NCBI GenBank assembly: GCA_035763085.1
Contig: DASUBV010000019.1
Span: forward strand, 1-13,088
Length of the DNA: 13,088 nt
Direction: 5' to 3'
Origin: DASUBV01 sp035763085
Lineage (GTDB): Bacteria > Actinomycetota > Actinomycetes > Streptosporangiales > Streptosporangiaceae
Below are positions 1-5,756 of the stretch, in pieces. The position numbers and the translations under genes were made by a program. The notes under the pieces were generated by a model. That model did no database searches, was not told where the DNA came from, and saw only the letters and a program-made list of their open reading frames with translations. Positions within the stretch are counted from its first letter, which is position 1. Each line of letters begins with the position of its first letter.

Positions 1-1
1 G

Positions 2-55
2 GTCGAGCTCGTGGCCGCAATGGTGCCGCGTACCCGGCTGAGGCCACCGGTGTGA
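2..55 (+). CDS. possible C-terminal end of an upstream gene (partial)
   Basis: Seventeen codons are open from the window edge in this frame and end at a TGA. About 14 of the 17 third positions are G or C, whereas the neighbouring frame that stays open to base 210 has poor third-position GC. The tail reads VELVAAMVPRTRLRPPV. No family can be recognised from so little sequence. This may be the end of a real gene or chance; only the sequence to the left would tell. Confidence 0.3.
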   Translation, partial: VELVAAMVPRTRLRPPV

Positions 56-320
56 ACGTGAGCCGCCGGGCCCGGTCGCTGGGCCGGGCGGCCGCGCAGG
101 CGGCTGGAGTGCCCGGTGGATTCACTGCACGCACTCCGGGACGGCGGCCTGCCCGCGGCGACGGCCTGGTGCAGTCGGCCACGGCCTGCCAGGCGTCCTG
201 CCGGACGTGATCTCGACCGCGGCAGGCCGTTTCCGCCCGCCCGCGCGGCGGTCGCACCCTCAATCTTCTGCTGCTGCCTCCAGCCGGCGGCACCCTGCAC
301 ATCTGTTCGCGGTCTACCTC
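56..320. other. non-coding stretch upstream of the STAS gene
   Basis: No convincing gene is seen here. Open frames that cross it have Arg/Pro/Ala-rich, low-complexity translations and irregular third-position GC, and they run into the STAS gene in another frame. I see no clear promoter hexamers. The segment probably contains the promoter and leader of the STAS gene. Confidence 0.4.
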
Positions 321-333
321 GAGGAAGCATGCG

Positions 334-774
334 ATGCACTCAGACACCGGCCGGGGTCCCGGTCTCAGCCTCCGCACACATACCGAAGGCACTCATATCA
401 TCGCAGCCCTGACCGGTGAGCTAGACATCGGCAGCGCTCCCGCCCTGCGTGAGCAGCTCCTGAACCTGCTGCGCCCCGCCGACAGCCGGCTCGTCCTGGA
501 TCTCTCGGCGGTGAGCTACGCCGATGCCACTGGCCTGGCCGTCCTGGTTGGTACCGGGCGCCGGGCCGGGCTGCTCGGAGGATTCCTGCGCCTGGCTGCG
601 CCGGTGCCCGCAGTAACCAGGGTTCTGCGCCTTACTGGCCTGTACTGGCAGTTCGACATCTTCCCCTCCGTCCGGGCCGCGATCACCGGCACGCCGGCCA
701 GGCGGCTCATCGACAGAGCGAATGCCAGTCTGAGCGCGGCCGGCACCGGGCCGGGCGGGCCCCGTACTGCCTAG
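334..774 (+). CDS. STAS-domain anti-sigma factor antagonist
   Basis: This 146-residue cytosolic protein has a single STAS domain (about residues 12-118) of the SpoIIAA/RsbV type. Such proteins bind anti-sigma-factor kinases and release the sigma factor when dephosphorylated. The strand-helix signature is visible: ALTGELDIGSAPALRE near residues 25-40, LVLDLSAVSYADATGLAVLV near 53-72, and a C-terminal helix ending near FPSVRAAI. The kinase-target loop, DSSG or DS-T-G in most relatives, is D64-A-T-G67, so Thr66 occupies the phosphorylatable position. A GAGGAAG ribosome site at 321-327 sits 6 nt before this ATG; an out-of-frame ATG at 329 is too close to it. The tail after residue 125 is low-complexity. 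No anti-sigma kinase or sigma factor gene is in the window, so the partner is elsewhere. The family call is firm, the pathway unknown. Confidence 0.88.
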   Translation: MHSDTGRGPGLSLRTHTEGTHIIAALTGELDIGSAPALREQLLNLLRPADSRLVLDLSAVSYADATGLAVLVGTGRRAGLLGGFLRLAAPVPAVTRVLRLTGLYWQFDIFPSVRAAITGTPARRLIDRANASLSAAGTGPGGPRTA

Positions 775-780
775 CGACCC

Positions 781-1830
781 TCAGCCCGCGCCAACCGCGG
801 CCAGGTGGCGGAGCACCTGCGCGTACGAGCCGATCAGGCTGGTCTCGCAGTAGGGGATGCCGCGCTCAGCACAGAACGCGCGCACCGAGGCCTGCGCGTG
901 CCGCAGCGCCGGCCGCGGCATCGACGGGAACAGGTGATGCTCGATCTGGTAGTTCAGGCCGCCCAGAGCCAGGTCGGTGAGCCAGTTGCCGCGGATGTTG
1001 CGCGAGGTGAGAACCTGGCTGCGCAGGTAGCCGAGCTTCTGGCCGGGAGCGAAGATGGGCATGCCCTTGTGGTTCGGCGCGAATGACGACCCCATGTAGA
1101 CGCCGAATGCGGCCTGCTGGACAGCGATGAAGACCAGCGCCTGCAGCGGGGACAGCACGAGGAAAACAGCGGTCAGGTAGGCGCCGAAATGCACCGCCAG
1201 CAGGGCTGCCTCAGCCAGCCGGACCCGTATCCCCCGCCGGCGGCCGAGCGCGCGGATGCCGGCGACATGCAGGTTGACTCCCTCCAGCAGCAGCATCGGG
1301 AAGAACAGCCACGCCTGATGGCGGGCCAGCCAGCCAGCCGCACCGCGCCGCACTCCGGCCTGACCGGGAGTGAAGGCCAGGACCGCGCTCTTGATGTCCG
1401 GATCGCGGCCTTCGGTGTTGGGGTGGGCATGATGCCGGTTATGCCGGGCGGTCCACCAGCCGAAGCTCAGCCCGGTCAGCAGGTTGCCGTGAATCCGGCC
1501 GATGAGATCATCGCCGCGCTTGGAGCCGCAGACCTGCCGGTGCCCGGCGTCATGCCCGATGAACGCGATCTGGGTCGCCATGATGGCCAGGAAGGCGGCC
1601 ACCAGCAACTGCCACCACGTGCTGCCGAGGAGCGCGAAGGCAGCCCAGCCGCCCGCCATCAAGACCAGGTTCACCGTGATCCTGACGCTGTAATAGGCCG
1701 GCCTGCGGCGGAGCAGGCCCGCTGCGCGCACAGCCCTGGATAGTTCCGCGTACTCGCTGCCGGCCTGGCCTTCGGCGGGGCCAGACGGCCCGGACGACTG
1801 GGCACTGCGCCCGATCACTTCAGAACTCAC
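781..1830 (-). CDS. membrane fatty acid desaturase (acyl-lipid/acyl-CoA type)
   Basis: The 349-residue protein belongs to the integral-membrane, di-iron fatty acid desaturases (FA_desaturase family). They introduce a cis double bond into acyl chains using O2 and electrons from a ferredoxin or oxidoreductase. All three histidine boxes are present: HDAGH at 93-97, HNRHH at 130-134 and QIEHH at 295-299, the last in the QIEHHLFP context of the linoleoyl-CoA/delta-6-like and mycobacterial DesA3-like branch. Hydrophobic segments lie near 50-90 and 205-245. There is no N-terminal cytochrome b5 domain. The first ~28 residues are a Ser/Gly-rich tail. The GTG start is set by an AGGAGGG ribosome site 6 nt upstream. 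It lies 105 bp downstream of the helicase gene on the same strand and ends 6 bp from the convergent STAS gene. Position specificity cannot be read from sequence. Reduced membrane viscosity in the cold is the usual role. Confidence 0.93.
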   Translation of the reverse strand: MSSEVIGRSAQSSGPSGPAEGQAGSEYAELSRAVRAAGLLRRRPAYYSVRITVNLVLMAGGWAAFALLGSTWWQLLVAAFLAIMATQIAFIGHDAGHRQVCGSKRGDDLIGRIHGNLLTGLSFGWWTARHNRHHAHPNTEGRDPDIKSAVLAFTPGQAGVRRGAAGWLARHQAWLFFPMLLLEGVNLHVAGIRALGRRRGIRVRLAEAALLAVHFGAYLTAVFLVLSPLQALVFIAVQQAAFGVYMGSSFAPNHKGMPIFAPGQKLGYLRSQVLTSRNIRGNWLTDLALGGLNYQIEHHLFPSMPRPALRHAQASVRAFCAERGIPYCETSLIGSYAQVLRHLAAVGAG

Positions 1831-1848
1831 GCTCGGCCCTCCTGCTAT

Positions 1849-1899
1849 CGGCCTCGGCCTGAGGCCGGGCTTCCTACATCCTCGCCGGCTGCCACCGGC
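1849..1899 (-). terminator. tandem hairpins between helicase and desaturase genes
   Basis: Two inverted repeats lie in the 105-bp gap. One has 7-bp arms, CGGCCTC (1849-1855) and GAGGCCG (1861-1867), with a 5-nt loop. The other has 5-bp arms GCCGG/CCGGC (1884-1899). In the transcript the 7-bp stem ends about 5 nt before the desaturase ribosome site. They could terminate or attenuate helicase read-through, or act in the desaturase leader. There is no U-tract. Confidence 0.4.
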
Positions 1900-1935
1900 C
1901 GCACGCCGCGCAGCCGGCGCCCCGCGACAGGCGGC

Positions 1936-3282
1936 TCAGCGGCGACGGCCGCGGTACCGGGCCGAGAGCGCCACTGCCCCGGCACCGGTGGCGGCGCTGG
2001 CCACCCCGGCGGGCACCGGTTCAGTCGGCCCGGGAGCCGGCCGCACAACGCGGGCACGGCCGGCGGCGGGGCCCGCGATCTCGGCGAGCAGCGCGGAATC
2101 CGGCTGCACTTTCGCACGCAGCGGGACCACGCCCGCCCGGCGCATCATGGCGCTGACTTCACGCGACTGCGCGGTGGTCTGGAGGGTGACAACGACCCCG
2201 CTGGCCCCGGCCCGCGCGGTCCGGCCCGAGCGGTGCACGTAGGCCTTGTCCTCGGCGGGCGGGTCGGCGTGGATGACCAGGTCAATCCCGTCCACGTGAA
2301 TGCCCCTGGCCGCGATGTCGGTGGCCACCATGACGCGAACCTCGCCGGAGGCAAACGCCGCCAGGTTCCGCTCGCGAGCGTTCTGGGCCAGGTTGCCGTG
2401 CAGTTCGGCGGCCGGGACGGCTGCCGCGCTGAGCTGGTGGGCAAGCTTGCGGGCGGCGTGCTTAGTGCGGGTGAACACCAGCGACCGCCCCTGTCCGCCC
2501 GCCAGCGCCGTCACGATCCCGACCCGGTCAGCAGTGCCGATGGTCAGCACATGGTGCACCACCGGGGCAGGCGTGACGTCCGCGCCGACCGTGTGCACGA
2601 CCGGGCTGGACATGAAACGGCGGACCAGGACGTCCACGTCGTGGTCGAGCGTGGCGGAGAACAGCATCCGCTGCCCGTCGGCCGGGGTAGCGGCGAGCAG
2701 GCGCCGGACCACGGGCAGGAACCCCAGGTCGGCCATGTGATCGGCCTCGTCAACCACTGTCACCTCGACATCGCCGAGGTGACAGTGGCCCTGCTCGATC
2801 AGGTCGGCCAGCCGCCCGGGGCAGGCGACCACGATGTCGGCGCGATTGCGCAGCGCCGCCACCTGCCTGCCCTGGGGAGTTCCGCCATAGATGGTCGTCA
2901 CACTCAGGCCCGCAGCCTCGGCCAGCGGCGACAGGACCTTATGCACCTGGCTGGCCAGCTCGCGGGTGGGGACCAGGACCAGGCCGCGCGGCCGGCATGC
3001 CATCGTGTGCCCCGTGGCGAGGGCAATGGCCAGCGGGATCGAGAAGGCCAGCGTCTTGCCGGAGCCAGTCCGGCCGCAGCCCAGAATGTCGTGGCCATCC
3101 AGCGCGTCGGGCAGCGTGGCGGCCTGTATCGGGAACGGGCCGGTGATGCCGTTCGCAGCCAGCGCGGCGATCAACGACGGCGGGACCCCGAGGCTGGCGA
3201 AAGTCGTGCCGATGCGGGAGATGGCCGGGTGGCTGTGGTTCCCGCCACGACCGGCGGCATGCTCCGTAGGTATAGTCGTCAA
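1936..3282 (-). CDS. DEAD-box ATP-dependent RNA helicase
   Basis: This is a cytosolic RNA helicase of the DeaD/RhlE type that unwinds short RNA duplexes in ribosome assembly and mRNA turnover. Numbered from the chosen start (448 residues), motifs appear in order: Q motif from F28 to Q52, Walker A GRTGSGKT (lysine 76), PTREL 105-109, DEAD 178-181, SAT 209-211, ATDIAARG 320-327 and HRSGRTARAG 350-359. Both RecA-like lobes are complete. The C-terminal tail is short and ends in basic RYRGRRR, a probable RNA-binding tail. The TTG start follows GGAAGAGGGA. A longer frame from a GTG at 3378 would add 32 residues, but that part includes TTA and AGA codons and much lower third-position GC, so I prefer the TTG. 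It diverges from the cold-shock protein gene and precedes the desaturase gene, which suits a cold-induced helicase, although the sequence alone does not show that. Confidence 0.93.
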   Translation of the reverse strand: MTTIPTEHAAGRGGNHSHPAISRIGTTFASLGVPPSLIAALAANGITGPFPIQAATLPDALDGHDILGCGRTGSGKTLAFSIPLAIALATGHTMACRPRGLVLVPTRELASQVHKVLSPLAEAAGLSVTTIYGGTPQGRQVAALRNRADIVVACPGRLADLIEQGHCHLGDVEVTVVDEADHMADLGFLPVVRRLLAATPADGQRMLFSATLDHDVDVLVRRFMSSPVVHTVGADVTPAPVVHHVLTIGTADRVGIVTALAGGQGRSLVFTRTKHAARKLAHQLSAAAVPAAELHGNLAQNARERNLAAFASGEVRVMVATDIAARGIHVDGIDLVIHADPPAEDKAYVHRSGRTARAGASGVVVTLQTTAQSREVSAMMRRAGVVPLRAKVQPDSALLAEIAGPAAGRARVVRPAPGPTEPVPAGVASAATGAGAVALSARYRGRRR

Positions 3283-3398
3283 GGTCCCTCTTCCGGAATC
3301 GGTGGCCGCAGTGAGTGGTTGCCACCAGATCCGTGGAGACCAGTTCCGCTGAGCGGGTAATGCGGATACGACCGGCACAGCCCTGCTGGCCGCGCCAT

Positions 3399-3412
3399 CA
3401 CGATGTATCGTG
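3399..3412. promoter_or_regulatory. 14-bp inverted repeat, possible operator
   Basis: CACGAT and ATCGTG are perfect 6-bp arms with a 2-nt spacer (GT). The dyad lies in the divergent helicase/csp gap, about 117 bp upstream of the preferred helicase start and 266 bp upstream of the cold-shock start. On the helicase strand it contains GATACA, which could serve as a weak -10. The binding protein is unknown. Confidence 0.35.
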
Positions 3413-3526
3413 CTCGCTCACCCTACCCCCTGGGCCTGGCCGGGCGGGGCGACGACCCGGGCGCGTGCGCCGGCCGACCGCGTCGTCCGGGCCGGGAAGC
3501 GCCGCCATGATGTTTAATGAAACTGG

Positions 3527-3556
3527 TTGTAGTCGAAGTTCGTGCTCGTGTTATGC
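3527..3556 (+). promoter_or_regulatory. candidate promoter of the cold-shock gene
   Basis: TTGTAG (3527-3532) and TTATGC (3551-3556) are separated by 18 nt in a patch less GC-rich than its surroundings. Start of transcription near 3563 would give a leader of roughly 115 nt before the ATG. The -10 match is imperfect, so the call is tentative. Confidence 0.3.
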
Positions 3557-3677
3557 AGCGCCTGCGAATTCTGACGGCGGCGCCGAGACCTGGCCAGCAG
3601 TTCTTGCGGGCGGGCGATCGCAAGCAGCCCGGGATCCGCACCAGTGGCTCCCGACGATCATCCCAGCAGGAGAGAAA

Positions 3678-3881
3678 ATGGCTCAGGGCACCGTGAAATG
3701 GTTCAACGCCGATAAGGGCTTCGGCTTCATCGAGCCGGATGACGGCACCGCAGATGTGTTCGTGCACCACTCCGTCATCCAGGCGGACGGCTACCGCAGC
3801 CTGCAGGAGAACCAGCGAGTCGAGTACACGGCCGGACGCGGGCCGAAGGGCCCGCAGGCCGAGCAGGTCCAGGCGATCTAG
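3678..3881 (+). CDS. CspA-family cold-shock protein
   Basis: The 67-residue protein is a single cold-shock (OB-fold) domain of normal family length. It binds single-stranded RNA/DNA and acts as an RNA chaperone and anti-terminator. The start MAQGTVKWFNADKGFGFIEP carries RNP1 (KGFGFIEP). RNP2 is VFVHHSVI, and the typical ending GPKGPQAEQV is present. The ATG is preceded by AGGAGAG with 5-nt spacing; in-frame upstream extension has no cold-shock character and no ribosome site. It is divergent from the DEAD-box helicase gene and followed by a strong hairpin. The symbol is left blank because actinomycetes carry several paralogues that cannot be told apart here. Confidence 0.96.
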   Translation: MAQGTVKWFNADKGFGFIEPDDGTADVFVHHSVIQADGYRSLQENQRVEYTAGRGPKGPQAEQVQAI

Positions 3882-3886
3882 TACGT

Positions 3887-3921
3887 GCCGGGCTGCGCCG
3901 CGCGATGCGGCGCAGCCCGGC
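3887..3921 (+). terminator. perfect 15-bp hairpin after the cold-shock gene
   Basis: GCCGGGCTGCGCCGC (3887-3901) and its exact complement (3907-3921) flank a 5-nt loop, starting 6 nt after the csp stop. There is no T-run, as is usual in high-GC actinomycetes. It probably terminates csp transcription or stabilises its 3' end, with partial read-through into the next gene. Confidence 0.75.
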
Positions 3922-3974
3922 GGGCCGCGGTAACCCGTGGCGAATTGGTGCCGGAAGCCAGGAATCGGAGAAAT

Positions 3975-4268
3975 ATGGCTGCACCAGATGTCTGGGTGGC
4001 GAAGGGCGATGGCAGCGACATCATCCGGGCCGCCGCCATCGCCGGGGTGGGCCGTGACTACAACGGCAATGTCACCGTCCGCCTATCCGGCGGCGAGCAG
4101 TCGGCTGTCACGCTGGTGGCCGGCGACGGGCAGGAAAATACGCCCGCTGACTTCCACCTCCAGTTGCTGCGCGTCATTGCCGGGCTGTCCGATACCGCCG
4201 AGTGGTCCATCGTCCGGCCAGCGCAGGATGAGTCGCATCGCTGGACGTGGCAGGCGGAGCCGCTGTAG
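3975..4268 (+). CDS. hypothetical protein, 97 residues
   Basis: I do not recognise a family. The frame begins MAAPDVWVAKGDGSDIIRAA, follows a GGAG ribosome site 4 nt before the ATG, and has strongly GC-rich third positions, so it is probably real. It has no signal peptide, no membrane segment and no cysteine. The first half suggests alternating strands (VWVAKGDG, NVTVRLSGG, SAVTLVAGDG), followed by an amphipathic helix (DFHLQLLRVIAGL) and a Trp-containing acidic end (SHRWTWQAEPL). This suggests a small cytosolic alpha/beta domain. It lies 93 bp after the cold-shock gene on the same strand with a hairpin between, and converges with the oxidoreductase gene 28 bp away. An upstream GTG at 3885 is in frame but would run through the hairpin and lacks a ribosome site. 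Confidence 0.72.
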   Translation: MAAPDVWVAKGDGSDIIRAAAIAGVGRDYNGNVTVRLSGGEQSAVTLVAGDGQENTPADFHLQLLRVIAGLSDTAEWSIVRPAQDESHRWTWQAEPL

Positions 4269-4296
4269 CTGCTGCCCGCATCCGCCCAGGTATCAG

Positions 4297-5379
4297 CTAG
4301 CCAGACACGGGCGGGGCTGGCGTGCGCGGCTCCGGCTCGCCGGACACAAGCTGCCCGGTACCTGCGGCATGCAGGGCCGCGTCGAGGACGTGCTGAACAT
4401 GCGCCGCGCTGCGGACCGTCGGCAGTGTCTCGGCATAACGGGGCGGCTCGCCGTTGATCACCGCCAGGAAGTCAGCCAGCTGCCGGGCGACGTAGGTAGC
4501 GTGGCCGGCCCGGCCGGACTCGGCACCGGCCTCACTCGCGACCTGCCCAGACGGCGCGTATCTGCGGTAGTACTCGGTCCCGTCCGCACGGTCGCCCAGC
4601 CGGACGCTGGCCGACCCCTCAGATCCGTGCAGGCGCAGCCGGATGCCGGGCCAGCCGCCGCCGAGCACCCAGCTCGCGACCAGCGTGCCCAGGGCCCCGG
4701 ACTGATAGCGCAGCTGCAGGGTGGCGATGTCATCCAGGGCCGCCCCTGGCACGACAGTGGCGTAGTTCGCGGCGACGTGGCTGGCCGGGCCCAGCAGCCA
4801 GCAGCCCAGGTCCGCGATGTGGGCGCCGTACTCCAGGACGGCCCCGCCGGCCGCATGGCCGGGATCGCCCTTCCAGGTCAGCGGCCGGCCGATGGCCGGG
4901 TGGAACTGCGGGTTGTGCTCATGCAGCTCCAGCAGCCACGGCGTGCCCAGCAGCCCGGCGCGCAGGTCAGACCGCAGCTGCTGGACCGCGGCGCTGTAGC
5001 GGAACGAGTAGCCGACGGTGGCCGGCAGCTGCGCCTGCTCGACCGCAGCGGCCAGCCGGACGGCGTCAGCACCGGAGTTGGCCAGCGGCTTCTCGCAGAA
5101 CACCGGCACGCCCGCGGCCACGGCGGCGTCGATCGCGGCCGGGTGGTGATCGTCGGGGGTGGCTACTACGAGCAGCCCGAGTCCGCTCTCGCCCGCCAGC
5201 ATGTCCTCGATCCCGGCGTAGACCCGGACGGCTCCGAGCTCCGCCGCGAACTGCCGGGCCTGTTCCTGGTCCGGGCTCGCGCACGCCGCGAGCCGCACGC
5301 CGGGGATCTCCAGCAGCGCCGGCCCGAGTCCGGTCCGCGCCCAGTCCTCCGTCCCTGCCATCGCGACCGCGATACTCAT
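4297..5379 (-). CDS. Gfo/Idh/MocA-family oxidoreductase
   Basis: The 360-residue protein has the family's two domains: an N-terminal Rossmann fold (about 1-122) and a C-terminal alpha/beta domain. Members oxidise or reduce sugars, inositols and related compounds with NAD(P). Visible motifs are ATPDDHH at 73-79, the catalytic-lysine motif EKP at 96-98 (Lys97), and E183-Y-G-A-H187-I-A-D190, matching the D/E-x-G-x-H-x-x-D signature. The nucleotide loop is odd: where relatives have GxGxxA/G, this has G9-T-E-D-W-A14, with Glu in place of the second glycine. Cofactor binding may therefore differ. The ATG follows GAGGAGG by 8 nt. It is divergent from the substrate-binding lipoprotein gene; a shared substrate is possible but unproven. 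The substrate is unknown. Confidence 0.88.
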   Translation of the reverse strand: MSIAVAMAGTEDWARTGLGPALLEIPGVRLAACASPDQEQARQFAAELGAVRVYAGIEDMLAGESGLGLLVVATPDDHHPAAIDAAVAAGVPVFCEKPLANSGADAVRLAAAVEQAQLPATVGYSFRYSAAVQQLRSDLRAGLLGTPWLLELHEHNPQFHPAIGRPLTWKGDPGHAAGGAVLEYGAHIADLGCWLLGPASHVAANYATVVPGAALDDIATLQLRYQSGALGTLVASWVLGGGWPGIRLRLHGSEGSASVRLGDRADGTEYYRRYAPSGQVASEAGAESGRAGHATYVARQLADFLAVINGEPPRYAETLPTVRSAAHVQHVLDAALHAAGTGQLVSGEPEPRTPAPPVSG

Positions 5380-5447
5380 TCCAGGTCCTCCTCAGCGGCT
5401 GAGCGTGTGAGTTAATCTCCCAGACGGACAGAGGCGGGGGCCGAGCT

Positions 5448-5469
5448 GGGCCGCGGCCGGCCGCGGCCC
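5448..5469. repeat. perfect 22-bp GC-only palindrome
   Basis: GGGCCGCGGCC is followed directly by its own reverse complement with no spacer. It lies about 70 bp upstream of the oxidoreductase start and 288 bp upstream of the lipoprotein start. It could be an operator, an insulator-like terminator between divergent leaders, or a cruciform/hairpin element. The low-complexity composition makes some chance contribution possible. Confidence 0.6.
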
Positions 5470-5620
5470 GCTGCCCGGATGTGGCGGGACAGCGGTGCTA
5501 GCACCGGCGCGATGCTCGGGCATCAGGGAGCGCCGTGCAGATCGACGGACCGGTGCGCGCCGTGGCGCATGCTGCTGGCTCCGGCTCCGGAGCTCGGGGT
5601 ACCGGAGGAAGGCCGCGGCA

Positions 5621-5640
5621 CTATACCCTACAGATGTAGG
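5621..5640. promoter_or_regulatory. -10-like element with adjoining 14-bp dyad
   Basis: On the + strand CTATACC resembles a -10 (TATACC, 5622-5627); on the - strand the same bases give TATAGT. It overlaps a dyad with 6-bp arms CCTACA (5627-5632) and TGTAGG (5635-5640) separated by GA. No good -35 is seen for either direction. A promoter with operator for the binding-protein gene about 117 bp downstream is the likeliest reading. Confidence 0.35.
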
Positions 5641-5756
5641 CTGACGTCCGCCGCACGGCGCTCCCGTCGGGTGAGTCGCGATCAGACGCGCGGACGGCCG
5701 CGGTTGTGGGCGGCGTGTGCCGCGCGGGGGATTGTCCGCTTCCTAGGGAGACGGAC

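Larger units (their letters stand above)
3283..3677. other. divergent regulatory region between helicase and cold-shock genes
   Basis: The 395-bp gap holds no convincing gene. The long frame leading into the cold-shock gene lacks a ribosome site at its upstream starts and overlaps the helicase start. Contents: the helicase leader, a 14-bp dyad at 3399-3412, a locally less GC-rich patch around 3508-3570 with promoter-like hexamers for the cold-shock gene, and its leader. A long leader is typical of cspA-type genes. Confidence 0.6.
5380..5756. other. divergent regulatory region between oxidoreductase and binding-protein genes
   Basis: There is no gene in this 377-bp gap; an Arg/Ser-rich frame crossing it has no ribosome site and runs out of frame into the lipoprotein gene. 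It contains a perfect 22-bp palindrome (5448-5469), an AT-richer element with a 14-bp dyad (5621-5640), and the ribosome sites of both flanking genes. It should hold both promoters. Confidence 0.6.

Noticed and set aside
116..419. Open frames of 70-98 residues upstream of and into the STAS gene
   Set aside because: Arg/Pro/Ala-rich translations, no ribosome site, overlap with the well-supported STAS start in other frames.
2233..3360. 375-residue frame antisense to the helicase gene
   Set aside because: It is the complement-strand shadow of a gene with all DEAD-box motifs; such frames are a by-product of GC-rich codon use.
3315..3677. N-terminal extension of the cold-shock protein to 188 residues
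   Set aside because: The extension has no cold-shock or other domain character, overlaps the divergent gene region, and the ATG at 3678 has a strong ribosome site and the exact family N-terminus.
3937..5415. 492-residue frame covering the small hypothetical gene and the oxidoreductase in antisense
   Set aside because: Mostly complement of a recognisable Gfo/Idh/MocA gene; its translation is low-complexity with no domain.
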